This document shows positions 26,596-35,155 of a DNA stretch of 64,000 nt, in pieces. A model generated the notes under the pieces. That model ran no database searches. It saw only the letters and a program-made list of their open reading frames with translations, and had not been told where the DNA came from. Each line of letters begins with the position of its first letter. Position 1 is the first letter of the stretch. Made by a program: the position numbers and the translations under genes. This DNA is from Thermostichus sp047462415 (GTDB lineage: Bacteria; Cyanobacteriota; Cyanobacteriia; Thermostichales; Thermostichaceae): positions 1 to 64,000 of the forward strand of contig NZ_JANSJE010000008.1 in assembly GCF_047462415.1 (NCBI RefSeq). Direction: 5' to 3'.

Positions 26596-26966
26596 AGCCG
26601 TACCCCCCAGGTATCTCTACTCCCATGGTGAGCCAGGTTGGGGCGTAGGCTTGGGGATCTTGGGATTCCTTTGGATTTGGGAGATGGGGTGAGGGTTGAC
26701 AAGGGCGGGCCTAGGTAGAGCTGCAGCATTTTGCCCATGACCATTAGATACTCTCCCTGAGGGGCACCCCTCACCCCCAACCCCTCTCCCTGAGGGACAC
26801 CCCTCACCCCCAACCCCTCTCCCTGAGGGAGAGGGGAGTTAGGGATCGATGTGGCAAACCTATTGTTGAATAAGGCCATGGAGATTACCCAGCAGCGAGG
26901 AAGCGTTGAGCAAAAGTTGGCATCATCCGGCGTTGGGTTAGTCTTGCTCAAGCGGCAGGTATCTTG
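26596..26966. other. 371-base intergenic region with repeat array
   Basis: Between the pentapeptide-repeat gene end and the phosphoketolase start. Its middle holds the 33-bp repeat array at 26751-26838. The rest (26596-26750 and 26839-26966) shows no gene; the part next to 26595 should hold the phosphoketolase promoter. Confidence 0.5.
26751..26838 (+). repeat. 33-bp palindromic tandem repeat array
   Basis: Unit boundaries repeat at 26766 and 26799, giving a 33-base period (CCCCTCACCCCCAACCCC, then TCTCCCTGAGGGA). Two full units plus partial ends. Each unit includes an inverted repeat of TCTCCCT and AGGGAGA type. It belongs to the same family as 7826, 42331 and 63913. Confidence 0.85.
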
Positions 26967-28064
26967 TTACCACCACCAGGGCTTGAGGGGGGTGCCGTCG
27001 GGGAAGATCAGGCCGGCAATCCGGGATCCGCTGTGCTTGAGGCCCTCGATCTGGGCGCCTTCCAGGTTGGCCTGGGCGAGGTTGGCGCGGCTGACATCGG
27101 CCCGGCGTAGGTTGGCCCCCTGGAACTGGGCCTGGCGCAGCTCGGCGCCGCTGAGATCGGCTCCTTCCAGGTCGGCATTTTGCAAGTTGGCCCCCCGCAG
27201 ATCCGCCCGCTGCAGGTTGGCCCCCCGCAAGTCTGCTCCCTCTAGGTTGGATCCGCGCAGATCCACGCGGCTGAGGTCGGCCCCCCGCAGCCGGATCTGG
27301 CGCAGCACCAGCCCCCTCAAGTCGGCCTTGCTCAGGTCTTGGCCACAGAGATCCTGCCCCTCTCCTCCCCAGTTCTGCAACTGCCAAATGTGGCGCAGCC
27401 GCTCCTCCAGGTGGGTCTCTTGGGAAAGCCGGGATCCCCGCAGGCTGGTGCCGCTGACTTTGGCCCCTCTCAAGTCGGCTCCCTCCAGATCGGCCCCCTG
27501 TAAGTCGGCTCCGCTCAGCTTGGCCCCTTGCAAATTGGCCTGGCGCAGATCCGCTTGCTGCAGTTGGGCGCCGTTGAAGTTGCAAAAGCGCAGGTTGGCC
27601 TTTCTCAAGTTAGCTTCGTAGAAGTTAGCACCCCCCAGCCGCGCCTCTTGCAGATCCACTCCCTCCAAGTCGGCGTAGGTGAAGTCCCGCTCGCCGCGCC
27701 GATAGGCCACGATCACCCCTTGCGCTCCCCCCACCGGGCGAAAGGGGCTGTAGGCGCGACAGGCCCGCTCCGCCTCCGGCTGCCCTAGCTGCGACAACAA
27801 GCGCCAAGCCGCCAGGCGCACCGCCCAAGAGCTGTTGCCGGCCAGGGCCGCAATCAGCTCGGCCAGGCCCGCCGATCCGTACTCCAGCAACTGGGGCAAC
27901 GTAGCCAGGCGCACCGCTTCGTCGCTGTGGGCAAGGCGCCGCCGCGCCCCCTCGATGCCTCCCAACACCAAAGCCTGGGCCGGGGCGGTCGCCGTTTGAC
28001 CCCCCAACACCAGATCCCAAAGTCGTGGCCGGGTGCCACCGGAGAGCTGGGAGTTGCCGATCAT
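26967..28064 (-). CDS. pentapeptide-repeat protein with helical N-terminal region
   Basis: 365 residues from the ATG at 28064 (a TTG at 28082 is possible). Residues about 20-110 look like a few HEAT-type helices (LATLPQLLEYGSAGLAELIA, then VRLAAWRLLSQLGQ). Residues about 125-350 are a long run of A(D/N)LxxA pentapeptides such as LQGADLEGADLRGAKV and LRGANLQNADLEGADL, interrupted near 195-225. Such repeats form a right-handed quadrilateral beta-helix. The function is unknown; cyanobacteria have many of these proteins. It begins eight bases after the Ycf35 gene, so both are probably one transcript. The protein ends in tryptophans. Confidence 0.88.
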   Translation of the reverse strand: MIGNSQLSGGTRPRLWDLVLGGQTATAPAQALVLGGIEGARRRLAHSDEAVRLATLPQLLEYGSAGLAELIAALAGNSSWAVRLAAWRLLSQLGQPEAERACRAYSPFRPVGGAQGVIVAYRRGERDFTYADLEGVDLQEARLGGANFYEANLRKANLRFCNFNGAQLQQADLRQANLQGAKLSGADLQGADLEGADLRGAKVSGTSLRGSRLSQETHLEERLRHIWQLQNWGGEGQDLCGQDLSKADLRGLVLRQIRLRGADLSRVDLRGSNLEGADLRGANLQRADLRGANLQNADLEGADLSGAELRQAQFQGANLRRADVSRANLAQANLEGAQIEGLKHSGSRIAGLIFPDGTPLKPWWW

Positions 28065-28072
28065 GGGCCCGG

Positions 28073-28447
28073 CTATACCCAACGTCCCACCACGACGCGG
28101 ATGGTGCCATCCTCCAACACTTCTTCGGCCTCAATGGCATAGCCCTGTTCCCGGGCCGAGCGCAGCAAGCTTTTGTGGGCGTAGCGCTGCAAAATCGGCT
28201 CCAAGAAGGTCTGGGGATCGATACCTGCTCCCCACAGATCGGTCACCAGCTCGTAGTGATCCCCGTTGCGGCGAAAGCCGATGTCGAAGCCATTTTGCTG
28301 ACGGATCACCAAGTCGGCGCGGGTGCGATTCCACAGGTAGCCGCGCAAGCTGGCATCCCGCTGCACGGCGTAGCCCAGTTCCTTTAGGGTCTCTTCCAAG
28401 AGCTCGGCGTCCTTGATTTGCACTTGCAGAGTGGTGAAGTGAGACAT
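28073..28447 (-). CDS. ycf35: DUF1257 family protein (Ycf35)
   Basis: 124 residues from the ATG at 28447, with GGA about 12 bases upstream. MSHFTTLQVQIKDAELLEET, LGYAVQRD, DLVIRQQNGFDIGFRRNG and the C-terminal EVLEDGTIRVVV are characteristic of the Ycf35 family found in cyanobacteria and red-lineage plastids. No biochemical function is established. It lies immediately upstream of the pentapeptide-repeat gene on the same strand. Confidence 0.9.
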   Translation of the reverse strand: MSHFTTLQVQIKDAELLEETLKELGYAVQRDASLRGYLWNRTRADLVIRQQNGFDIGFRRNGDHYELVTDLWGAGIDPQTFLEPILQRYAHKSLLRSAREQGYAIEAEEVLEDGTIRVVVGRWV

Positions 28448-28560
28448 GGCGGTTACAATCCTTTGCGGGATGGAGACGGGATCCTCCACTATAAAGTGCC
28501 CTTGCGGTTGTGGAAAAAATGTGAAAAAGCATCACGTGGATCCCTAACTCCTCCCCTGGA

Positions 28561-28598
28561 CAAAGGAGTCGCGGAAGTGTCTCAATCGGGTTTGCAAT
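28561..28598 (+). repeat. dispersed intergenic repeat B, copy 2 (partial)
   Basis: Contains GCGGAAGTGTCTCAATCGGG followed by TTTGCAA, aligning with the second half of the repeats at 7864 and (reverse) 55194. It is preceded by CTCCCCTGGACAAAGGAG, an inverted repeat like that of the 33-bp family, as in the 7.8-kb copy. Confidence 0.55.
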
Positions 28599-28668
28599 GA
28601 GCCTATCTGTGGGCGGATCCCTGCCGGCAAAATGGTTTAATGGGAGTTTAGCCCTTCACTTGACCCCT

Positions 28669-29649
28669 ATGGCTGAGACCTTTCTTTACAACGCCTTGCG
28701 TGCCGCCCTCGACGAAGAAATGGCCCGCGATTCCAATGTATTCGTGCTGGGAGAGGATGTCGGCCATTACGGCGGCTCCTACAAAGTCACCAAAGACCTG
28801 TATCGCAAGTATGGGGAGATGCGCCTGCTGGATACCCCCATTTGCGAGAACAGCTTCACCGGCCTGGCCATCGGGGCAGCCATGACCGGCTTGCGCCCGG
28901 TGGTGGAAGGGATGAACATGGGTTTTTTGCTCCTGGCCTTCAACCAAATCGCCAACAACGCCGGCATGCTGCGCTACACTTCCGGCGGCAACTTTAAGAT
29001 CCCACTGGTCATCCGCGGGCCGGGCGGGGTGGGCCGCCAGTTGGGAGCCGAGCACTCGCAGCGGCTGGAGGCTTACTTTCAAGCGGTGCCCGGCCTCAAG
29101 ATCGTGGCCTGTTCAACCCCTTACAATGCCAAGGGTTTGCTCAAGTCGGCCATCCGCGACGACAACCCCGTTCTCTTTTTCGAGCATGTGCTCCTGTACA
29201 ACTTAAAAGAAGATCTGCCGGAGGAAGAGTATCTTTTGCCTCTGGATAAAGCCGAAATTGTCCGATCCGGGTCGGACGTTACCCTGCTCACCTACTCGCG
29301 CATGCGCCACCACGTGCTCAAGGCTGTGGATACTTTGGTGTTACAGGAGATCGATCCCGAGGTGATCGATTTGATTTCCCTCAAACCTCTGGATATGGAG
29401 ACCATTGCTGCTTCGGTGCGCAAAACCCACCGGGTGGTCATCGTTGAAGAAGACATGAAAACAGGCGGCATTGGGGCGGAGCTGACCGCCCGCATCATGG
29501 AAGAATTGTTTGACGAGCTGGACGCGCCGGTGGTGCGGTTGGCCTCCCAGGACATTCCCACCCCCTACAACGGCACGCTGGAGGCAGCCACGATCGTGCA
29601 GCCGGCAGATATTGTGGCGGCGGTGGAGCGGCTCCTCTACGCTGATTAG
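28669..29649 (+). CDS. pdhB: pyruvate dehydrogenase E1 component, beta subunit
   Basis: Beta chain of the thiamine-dependent E1 that converts pyruvate to an acetyl group for E2 in the pyruvate dehydrogenase complex. 326 residues from the ATG at 28669 (MAETFLYNALRAALDEEMAR); an upstream in-frame start at 28597 adds residues unlike the family. GEDVGHYGGSYKVTKDL (near 28), DTPICENSFTGLAIGAAM (near 55), RGPGGVGRQLGAEHSQ (near 130) and the C-terminal VVIVEEDMKTGGIGAEL are typical. pdhA and the E2 gene are not adjacent, as is usual in cyanobacteria. Confidence 0.95.
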   Translation: MAETFLYNALRAALDEEMARDSNVFVLGEDVGHYGGSYKVTKDLYRKYGEMRLLDTPICENSFTGLAIGAAMTGLRPVVEGMNMGFLLLAFNQIANNAGMLRYTSGGNFKIPLVIRGPGGVGRQLGAEHSQRLEAYFQAVPGLKIVACSTPYNAKGLLKSAIRDDNPVLFFEHVLLYNLKEDLPEEEYLLPLDKAEIVRSGSDVTLLTYSRMRHHVLKAVDTLVLQEIDPEVIDLISLKPLDMETIAASVRKTHRVVIVEEDMKTGGIGAELTARIMEELFDELDAPVVRLASQDIPTPYNGTLEAATIVQPADIVAAVERLLYAD

Positions 29650-29752
29650 AGCCCCTGGCATCAGACGTCGAAATCCTACTCCCAGCTCCGCAATCACCTG
29701 CAAAGTTCTCAGGGCAACCTTGCTAAGATTTCCATGGCAGGGATCCCAGGCT

Positions 29753-31123
29753 ATGCAAGGCGTACTGCTGATCCTCTACATGTTGTTTGTCAGTGGCCTG
29801 ATTGCCGTGGTTGGGGATCGGGTTGGCTATCGGATTGGCAAAAAGCGCCTCACCTGGTTTAACCTGCGCCCCCGCCACACGGCCGTTTTGGTAGCCGTGA
29901 TTACCGGGGTGAGCATCTCGGCGCTGACCTTGGGCACACTGCTGCTCCTCAACCGCTCCCTGTCGGAGGCCCTGTTCAGCTACACCAACCAAATTGCCCA
30001 GGCGGAGCAGGAGCTGCGGGCCCTCAACCGCCAAAAGGCCCTGCTGGAAGCCGAAAATGCCGCTCTCAGGGTTGAGCGAGACCGCCTCAAGCTGGATCTC
30101 GACCAGTTTCGCAGCCAGCAATCGGCAGCCCAGACCCGCCTGAGCGAAGTCCGGGATCAACTGACCTTGGCGCTGCAGGAGCGGCAAGAGGCAGAAGCCA
30201 AGCTGGCGGCAGCCAATGAGCAACTGGCCCAGGTGCAGCCCAGCCTGGCTCGAGCCCAGGCCGAGTTGGAGGCGGTGAAGGCAGAGGTGGAGTCGGCCCG
30301 GCAGGTCATTGCCACGCTGCAGTCGCAAAAACAAGCCCTGCAACTGGATCGGGATCAGTTAGAGCGCTCGTTGGATACGGCCCAGGCAGCTCTGGCCCAA
30401 CTGGAGAGCCAAAAAAAACAGCTTGAGCAGGAGATCGAGCAGCTCAACCAGTTGGCGGTGCGGTTGCGGCGGGGAGAGTTGGCCATCCTGGCCGGAGAAG
30501 TCTTGGCGACGGGGGTTGTCGAGTCGCCGGAAGGGGCCAAACCGGAGGTGATCCGGCAACAGTTTGAGCGACTGTTGGCTCAGGCCGAGCGACGGGCCCT
30601 CGTCCTCGGATCCCAGCCCATGCCCCCTCTGGAAAACGCGATCTTGATCCGCCGCGAGGATGCCGATCAAGCCTTGGAAAAGCTACAAGAACCCGGTAGC
30701 TGGGCGGTGCGCATTCTCTCGCTCTCCAATCGGCTCAAGGGCGAGCCTGTGCCTGTGCTGGTACAGATCTACCCCAACCAGCGGATTTTCGCCAAGGGAT
30801 CCGTGCTGGCCCAGGGGGTGATCCAGCCGGGTTTGAGCGAAAATCAAATCCAGCAGCAACTGCTGCGACTGCTGAACCAGGCCAATCAGCGCTCGCAAGA
30901 GGAGGGGCTCCTCTCCGATCCCATCACCGGCACCGTTGGGGAATTCTCGCAGGTGAAGTTTTTGGAAGTGGTGCAGCGCCTCCGTCAAAGCACCACCCCT
31001 ATGGATGTAAAGCTGGTTGCCGACACAGACATTTACACGGCGGGGCCGTTGCGGGTGAGTTTTCTGATGGCCGACCAACCCAGCTCTTCTGGAGTTTCAC
31101 AAGCGGGGCCCCCTGAGGGATGA
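29753..31123 (+). CDS. DUF3084 membrane-anchored coiled-coil protein
   Basis: 456 residues from the ATG at 29753; the frame is open further upstream but the N-terminal membrane segment MQGVLLILYMLFVSGLIAVV marks the start. A second membrane segment (VLVAVITGVSISALTLGTLL, near 45) is followed by a long coiled coil (about 80-255: QAEQELRALNRQKALLEAEN). The C-terminal 200 residues are globular (VRILSLSNRLKGEPVPVLVQ), and match cyanobacterial DUF3084. The role is unknown. Its stop overlaps the next start in ATGA at 31120-31123, indicating translational coupling. Confidence 0.85.
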   Translation: MQGVLLILYMLFVSGLIAVVGDRVGYRIGKKRLTWFNLRPRHTAVLVAVITGVSISALTLGTLLLLNRSLSEALFSYTNQIAQAEQELRALNRQKALLEAENAALRVERDRLKLDLDQFRSQQSAAQTRLSEVRDQLTLALQERQEAEAKLAAANEQLAQVQPSLARAQAELEAVKAEVESARQVIATLQSQKQALQLDRDQLERSLDTAQAALAQLESQKKQLEQEIEQLNQLAVRLRRGELAILAGEVLATGVVESPEGAKPEVIRQQFERLLAQAERRALVLGSQPMPPLENAILIRREDADQALEKLQEPGSWAVRILSLSNRLKGEPVPVLVQIYPNQRIFAKGSVLAQGVIQPGLSENQIQQQLLRLLNQANQRSQEEGLLSDPITGTVGEFSQVKFLEVVQRLRQSTTPMDVKLVADTDIYTAGPLRVSFLMADQPSSSGVSQAGPPEG

Positions 31124-31569
31124 TGGACTCACTCCGTCCGGTAAGGCTGGAAGAGGGGCGGGTGCTGATCGGTTTTGACCCGGGGCGGGACAAATGTGGC
31201 CTTGCCGTTGTGCAAGTCCAGCCGGTGTGGCAGGTCTTGCATCGGGAAGTGGTCTTGGCAGGGGAGGCGCCGGCCAGGTTGCAGAGCCTCTGGCAGCAGT
31301 TTGGAGCGGAGCGGGTGATCCTGGGCAACCAGACGACGGCCCAGGCCTGGAAACACCAACTGGAATCACTCATCCCCCCGCCGCAGATCGTCCTGGTGGA
31401 CGAGCGCCACAGCTCGGAAGAGGCCCGGCGGCGCTACTGGGATTTTTACCCGCCGCGAGGATGGGAGCGACTGTTGCCCAAGGGGATGCGGATGCCGGCC
31501 AAGGCGTACGATGATCTGGTGGCTCTGATTCTGGTGGAGCGCTATTGTCGTGAGACTGAGCCGACGTGA
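31120..31569 (+). CDS. YqgF/RuvX-like RNase H-fold nuclease
   Basis: 149 residues. LIGFDPGRDKCGLAVVQV (near 16) carries the first catalytic Asp, VDERHSSEEARRRYWD (near 93) a conserved Glu/Arg region, and YDDLVALIL (near 130) the last acidic residue. These fit the YqgF/RuvC resolvase superfamily, members of which process rRNA ends or Holliday junctions. The sequence is diverged from standard RuvX, so it may be the cyanobacterial paralogue that accompanies DUF3084. Start ATG overlaps the previous stop; its 3' end overlaps the next gene by 20 bases. Confidence 0.8.
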   Translation: MMDSLRPVRLEEGRVLIGFDPGRDKCGLAVVQVQPVWQVLHREVVLAGEAPARLQSLWQQFGAERVILGNQTTAQAWKHQLESLIPPPQIVLVDERHSSEEARRRYWDFYPPRGWERLLPKGMRMPAKAYDDLVALILVERYCRETEPT

Positions 31570-32647
31570 GCTGCTGCAGGGGATCCTGCTGGGGCTGATG
31601 GTGACAGGGTGTGGTGGGCACCTGCCTCTGATTGTGGCGCTCAAGCAAGGGATCCCCGCCAGCCTGGTGAACGAGTTTCGCCGCCGCACTCAGGCTCGCT
31701 TTCGGCTGCAACTGGTGGATGAGCGGGCCCAACTGCTGGCCTATCTGCGGCAGAGCGTCCAGCCGCCTGGTTCGGCCTGGCGGGTTCGGCGGCCGGTGGC
31801 AGCTCTAAGCCTGTTGGGGGCCGACGCTTTGGATCGGGCCGTGGCTGCCGGATGGCTGGATCCCTTGCCGCCTGAGCTTTTGGGGGAACGATGGTCCAAT
31901 TTGGATCCCCGCTGGCAAGCCGCTGCGCGCCGGGAAGGACAGATCTGGGGTGTGCCTTGGCGCTGGGGGGTAACGGCCATCGCCTACCGCCGCGATCGGG
32001 TGGGCAAGCCGATTCGGGACTGGGAAGATCTGTGGCGGCCTGAGCTGACCGGCAAGATCACCCTGCCGGATCACCCGCGGGAGGTGATCGGGCTTGTCCT
32101 CAAAAAGATGGGCCGCTCCTACAACGATCCCCTCGACCCTGAGGATGTCGAACTCCGGCAAGAGCTGGGATCCCTGCACCGCCAGGTTTTGGCCTATACT
32201 TCCGCCGACTACCTGCCCATCTTGCGCCTGGCCGATAGCTGGGTGGCCGTGGGCTGGTCGCAGGATCTCTATGCCACCCAAGCCAACTACCCGGAGCTGG
32301 AAGTGGTGATCCCGGCGTCTGGCTCCGCCATCTGGTGGGATGTCTGGGTGCGACCTCACCTCAAAAACCCTGCCGACCCAGAATCAACCCAGACAGATGC
32401 TGGATCCCTGCTGGCCAACTGGATTGACTTTGTCTTGAATCCTGAGTTTGCCCCTCGCCTGGTGAATCTGAGCGGGATCGCTTCGGTTGTGCCGCTGGAT
32501 TTGGCGCAACTGGCCCCCCGCCTGCAATGCCGAGCCGACTTTCAAATCTCCACTTGGCAACGCGCAGAGATCTGGCGCCCCTTGAGCTCAGCCGAGGCCG
32601 AGTCCTATCTTAATCTCTGGGATCAAATGCGACGGGGCCTTCTGTAG
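31550..32647 (+). CDS. periplasmic solute-binding lipoprotein, PotD/spermidine-binding-like
   Basis: 365 residues from the GTG at 31550. It begins MRLSRRELLQGILLGLMVTGC, with twin arginine and a lipobox (VTGC, Cys21), so it is probably a lipoprotein. The mature part looks like a type II binding protein: FRRRTQARFRLQLVDE, WGVPWRWGVTAIAYRRD (near 125), WEDLWRPELTGKITLPDHPR (in that order) and SGSAIWWDVWVRPH (near 260). Polyamine-binding proteins show the same pattern. No permease or ATPase is adjacent; instead it overlaps a nuclease gene, which is odd for a transporter component. The ligand is not known. Confidence 0.82.
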   Translation: MRLSRRELLQGILLGLMVTGCGGHLPLIVALKQGIPASLVNEFRRRTQARFRLQLVDERAQLLAYLRQSVQPPGSAWRVRRPVAALSLLGADALDRAVAAGWLDPLPPELLGERWSNLDPRWQAAARREGQIWGVPWRWGVTAIAYRRDRVGKPIRDWEDLWRPELTGKITLPDHPREVIGLVLKKMGRSYNDPLDPEDVELRQELGSLHRQVLAYTSADYLPILRLADSWVAVGWSQDLYATQANYPELEVVIPASGSAIWWDVWVRPHLKNPADPESTQTDAGSLLANWIDFVLNPEFAPRLVNLSGIASVVPLDLAQLAPRLQCRADFQISTWQRAEIWRPLSSAEAESYLNLWDQMRRGLL

Positions 32648-32807
32648 AGCCACGGCCCGTGGCAGGCTTTGGCATCTATCGGGTGGACAGTTGAGAAGTC
32701 TTGTGCCGGCCCGCAATACTTTGTCAAGGTTTGCAACGCTGCTGAGGAGCTGTGGTAGGATGCCTGCTGTCTGATGAGCCAGTCGCATTTGCATCGAGGA
32801 GAGCGCC

Positions 32808-34028
32808 TTGAGCCTGAGAGTTGCTGTTGTGGGAGGTGGCCCAGCCGGAGCCTCTGCCGCCGAAGTTTTGGCCCAAGCCGGAATTGAAACCTTTTTGTTG
32901 GAGCGGAAGCTGGACAACGCCAAGCCCTGCGGGGGGGCCATTCCCCTCTGTATGGTCTCCGAATTCAACCTCCCTGAGGAGATCATTGACCGCAAAGTGC
33001 GCAAGATGAAGATGATCTCCCCTTCCAACTATGAGGTGGATATCGTCCTCGACAACGAAAACGAATACATCGGCATGTGCCGCCGCGAGATCTTGGATGC
33101 CTTCTTGCGCAACCGTGCCCATCAAAAAGGGGCGGAGCTGATCAACGGCAAAGTGATGCATCTGGAAATTCCCCAAAATAACCGGGATCCCTACATCCTC
33201 CACTACAACGATTTCTCCGACGGCTCGAGGCAAGGGAGACCGCGTTCTTTGGCGGTGGATGTGGTGATCGGGGCGGATGGGTTCCACTCCAAGGTGGCGG
33301 AAGCCATTGGTGCTGGCGACTACAACTATGCCCTGGCCTTTCAGGAGCGGATTCGGCTCCCGGACGACAAAATGGCCTACTACGAAGAGCGGGCAGAGAT
33401 GTACGTGGGGGACGATGTTTCTCCAGACTTCTATGCCTGGGTCTTCCCCAAGTCCAACCATGTAGCCGTAGGCACCGGCACCATGAAGGCCAACCAGGCC
33501 AACATCCAAAAGTTGCAAGCTGGGATCCGTGCCCGCGCTGCCGAGCGGATTCGGGGGGGGCAGGTGATTAAGGTAGAGGCCCATCCGATCCCGGAGCATC
33601 CGCGTCCGCGCCGCGTGGTGGGCCGTGCGGCTTTGGTGGGGGATGCGGCAGGCTATGTAACCAAATCCAGCGGCGAAGGGATCTATTTTGCCGCCAAGTC
33701 GGGCCGCATGTGTGCCGAGACCATCGTCGAGACCTCCAACGGCGGGAAGCGCGTCCCCAGCGAGGAGGAGCTCAAGCTGTATCTCAAGCGCTGGGATCGC
33801 CAATACGGCCTGACCTACAAGGTTTTGGATATTCTACAACGGGTGTTCTACCGTTCCAACGCCACTCGCGAAGCCTTTGTGGAGATGTGCGCCGACCGGG
33901 ATGTGCAGCGGCTAACCTTTGACAGCTACCTCTACAAGACGGTGGTGCCCATGAACCCTTGGGTGCAGTTCAAGATCACGGTCAAAACCCTGGGCAGCCT
34001 GATCCGCGGCAACGCTTTAGCTCCCTGA
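32808..34028 (+). CDS. chlP: geranylgeranyl reductase (chlorophyll/tocopherol synthesis)
   Basis: FAD enzyme that reduces geranylgeranyl groups to phytyl for chlorophyll a, phylloquinone and tocopherol. 406 residues from the TTG at 32808, eight bases after GAGGAG. Dinucleotide-binding motif VAVVGGGPAGASAAEVLAQA (residues 5-24), LLERKLDNAKPCGGAIPLCM (near 32), VIGADGFHSKVAEAIGA (near 152) and LVGDAAGYVTKSSGEGIYFA (near 275) are all diagnostic. It acts with ChlG (at 37.2 kb), which uses its product. No operon partner is visible on this strand. Confidence 0.97.
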   Translation: MSLRVAVVGGGPAGASAAEVLAQAGIETFLLERKLDNAKPCGGAIPLCMVSEFNLPEEIIDRKVRKMKMISPSNYEVDIVLDNENEYIGMCRREILDAFLRNRAHQKGAELINGKVMHLEIPQNNRDPYILHYNDFSDGSRQGRPRSLAVDVVIGADGFHSKVAEAIGAGDYNYALAFQERIRLPDDKMAYYEERAEMYVGDDVSPDFYAWVFPKSNHVAVGTGTMKANQANIQKLQAGIRARAAERIRGGQVIKVEAHPIPEHPRPRRVVGRAALVGDAAGYVTKSSGEGIYFAAKSGRMCAETIVETSNGGKRVPSEEELKLYLKRWDRQYGLTYKVLDILQRVFYRSNATREAFVEMCADRDVQRLTFDSYLYKTVVPMNPWVQFKITVKTLGSLIRGNALAP

Positions 34029-34034
34029 GGATCC

Positions 34035-34862
34035 CTACTGCCACTGGAAGGTGACGGTAACGCGATCCCAATTGGCTTCCGTTTTCAGCACACTGGCAGA
34101 GGCCCGTTGTCCGGCGGGCACATCGCTGGGCTCAAACGCGGCCACCCGCGTATCGATGACTGCTTCTCCCTGATAGAAGGTGAAACGAGCGCGGGCGTTG
34201 AGAACGGTGCGGGTGCTGCGGTTGATCGCCTCCACGCTCAGGCGGCTGCCGGCCCCTACCCGTTCTTCTCGAATGGATCCCACGATCACGAAATCTCCCG
34301 GGTTGGGCGCAGATGTGGCGGCGGTCGGCGTTGGGCTGGCCATCGGTGGGGCCGTCTCGTTCTGCTTGAGGAGCTCCAAAACGCGGGCCAACTCTTGCTG
34401 GAAAAAAACAAAGGCTTCCCGCGATTGGTTGGCTACCTGGGCCAAAATCAGCCGATCCGACTCCTCTACCGGAATTTCCAGCAGGGGGGCCGGCCCTTTG
34501 AGGGTGACTCGAATGCTGGCGACCTCTTGGTTGATGAACTTATCCAGGTAGGGAAAGATGTTGAGAATGCAGTCTTGAAACGATCCCATCGGCATAATGC
34601 GATTGTTCGTCAGCACCAAGTCGGCCCGCTCACAGCTAGCCCGATCCTCCATATCGATCTCCAGGGGCACGCGGAAGGATCCCAGGCTGGTGTTGGTGAT
34701 GGTGACGCCAATGCCGTACACCTCCTGTCGCCAGCCGTGGATGATCTCCAGGCTGGGACTGGTCACTTCCTCGGTGAAGTACTCTCCCGCCCAGACAGGG
34801 GATCCCCCCAGAGATAGGGTCAATAGCAACACAGGGAAATAGCAGGTCAGTCTCCGGTTCAC
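34035..34862 (-). CDS. secreted conserved hypothetical protein
   Basis: 275 residues from the GTG at 34862, chosen because GGAGGAAGG precedes it and because it gives a clean signal peptide (VNRRLTCYFPVLLLTLSLGG, cleavage after VWA). The mature part has two beta-rich modules (EIIHGWRQEVYGIGVTITN; RIMPMGSFQDCILNIFPYLD). A proline/threonine linker, APPMASPTPTAATSAPNPGD, precedes a C-terminal module (NARARFTFYQGEAVIDTRV) resembling FxLYD-like repeats. Function unknown. It converges on chlP with a six-base gap and diverges from the transporter. Confidence 0.7.
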   Translation of the reverse strand: MNRRLTCYFPVLLLTLSLGGSPVWAGEYFTEEVTSPSLEIIHGWRQEVYGIGVTITNTSLGSFRVPLEIDMEDRASCERADLVLTNNRIMPMGSFQDCILNIFPYLDKFINQEVASIRVTLKGPAPLLEIPVEESDRLILAQVANQSREAFVFFQQELARVLELLKQNETAPPMASPTPTAATSAPNPGDFVIVGSIREERVGAGSRLSVEAINRSTRTVLNARARFTFYQGEAVIDTRVAAFEPSDVPAGQRASASVLKTEANWDRVTVTFQWQ

Positions 34863-35155
34863 CTCAACCTTCCTCCACGCACAGCTTGTGAATTCTGGGG
34901 CAAGGCATCGATTTGCTTCCCTGAGATGGAAATAGCCTAGCCTCAGAGCTACCGCCCAACCAAGAGACGCACCTTTTGCACTGGACACTCTCTCCGCCCC
35001 GACCTCTTGCACCAGCAGCCAATGGTCATCTCCGCAGGTATCCAAAGTATCCATTTTTACCTCAAAGCACCCCCTCAGCGGGTCTGGAGAGGCCATTTTT
35101 TGCAGGGATCCCCAAAGATCGCCACCTACTCCGTACACTGGGATCCTGGGGGGGC

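Noticed and set aside
25345..26631. 428-codon plus-strand open frame
   Set aside because: Opposite the phosphoketolase gene, which is unambiguous.
26751..26838. Possible CRISPR array
   Set aside because: The 33-base units follow each other without unique spacers, and related single copies are scattered elsewhere, so this is a tandem palindromic repeat.
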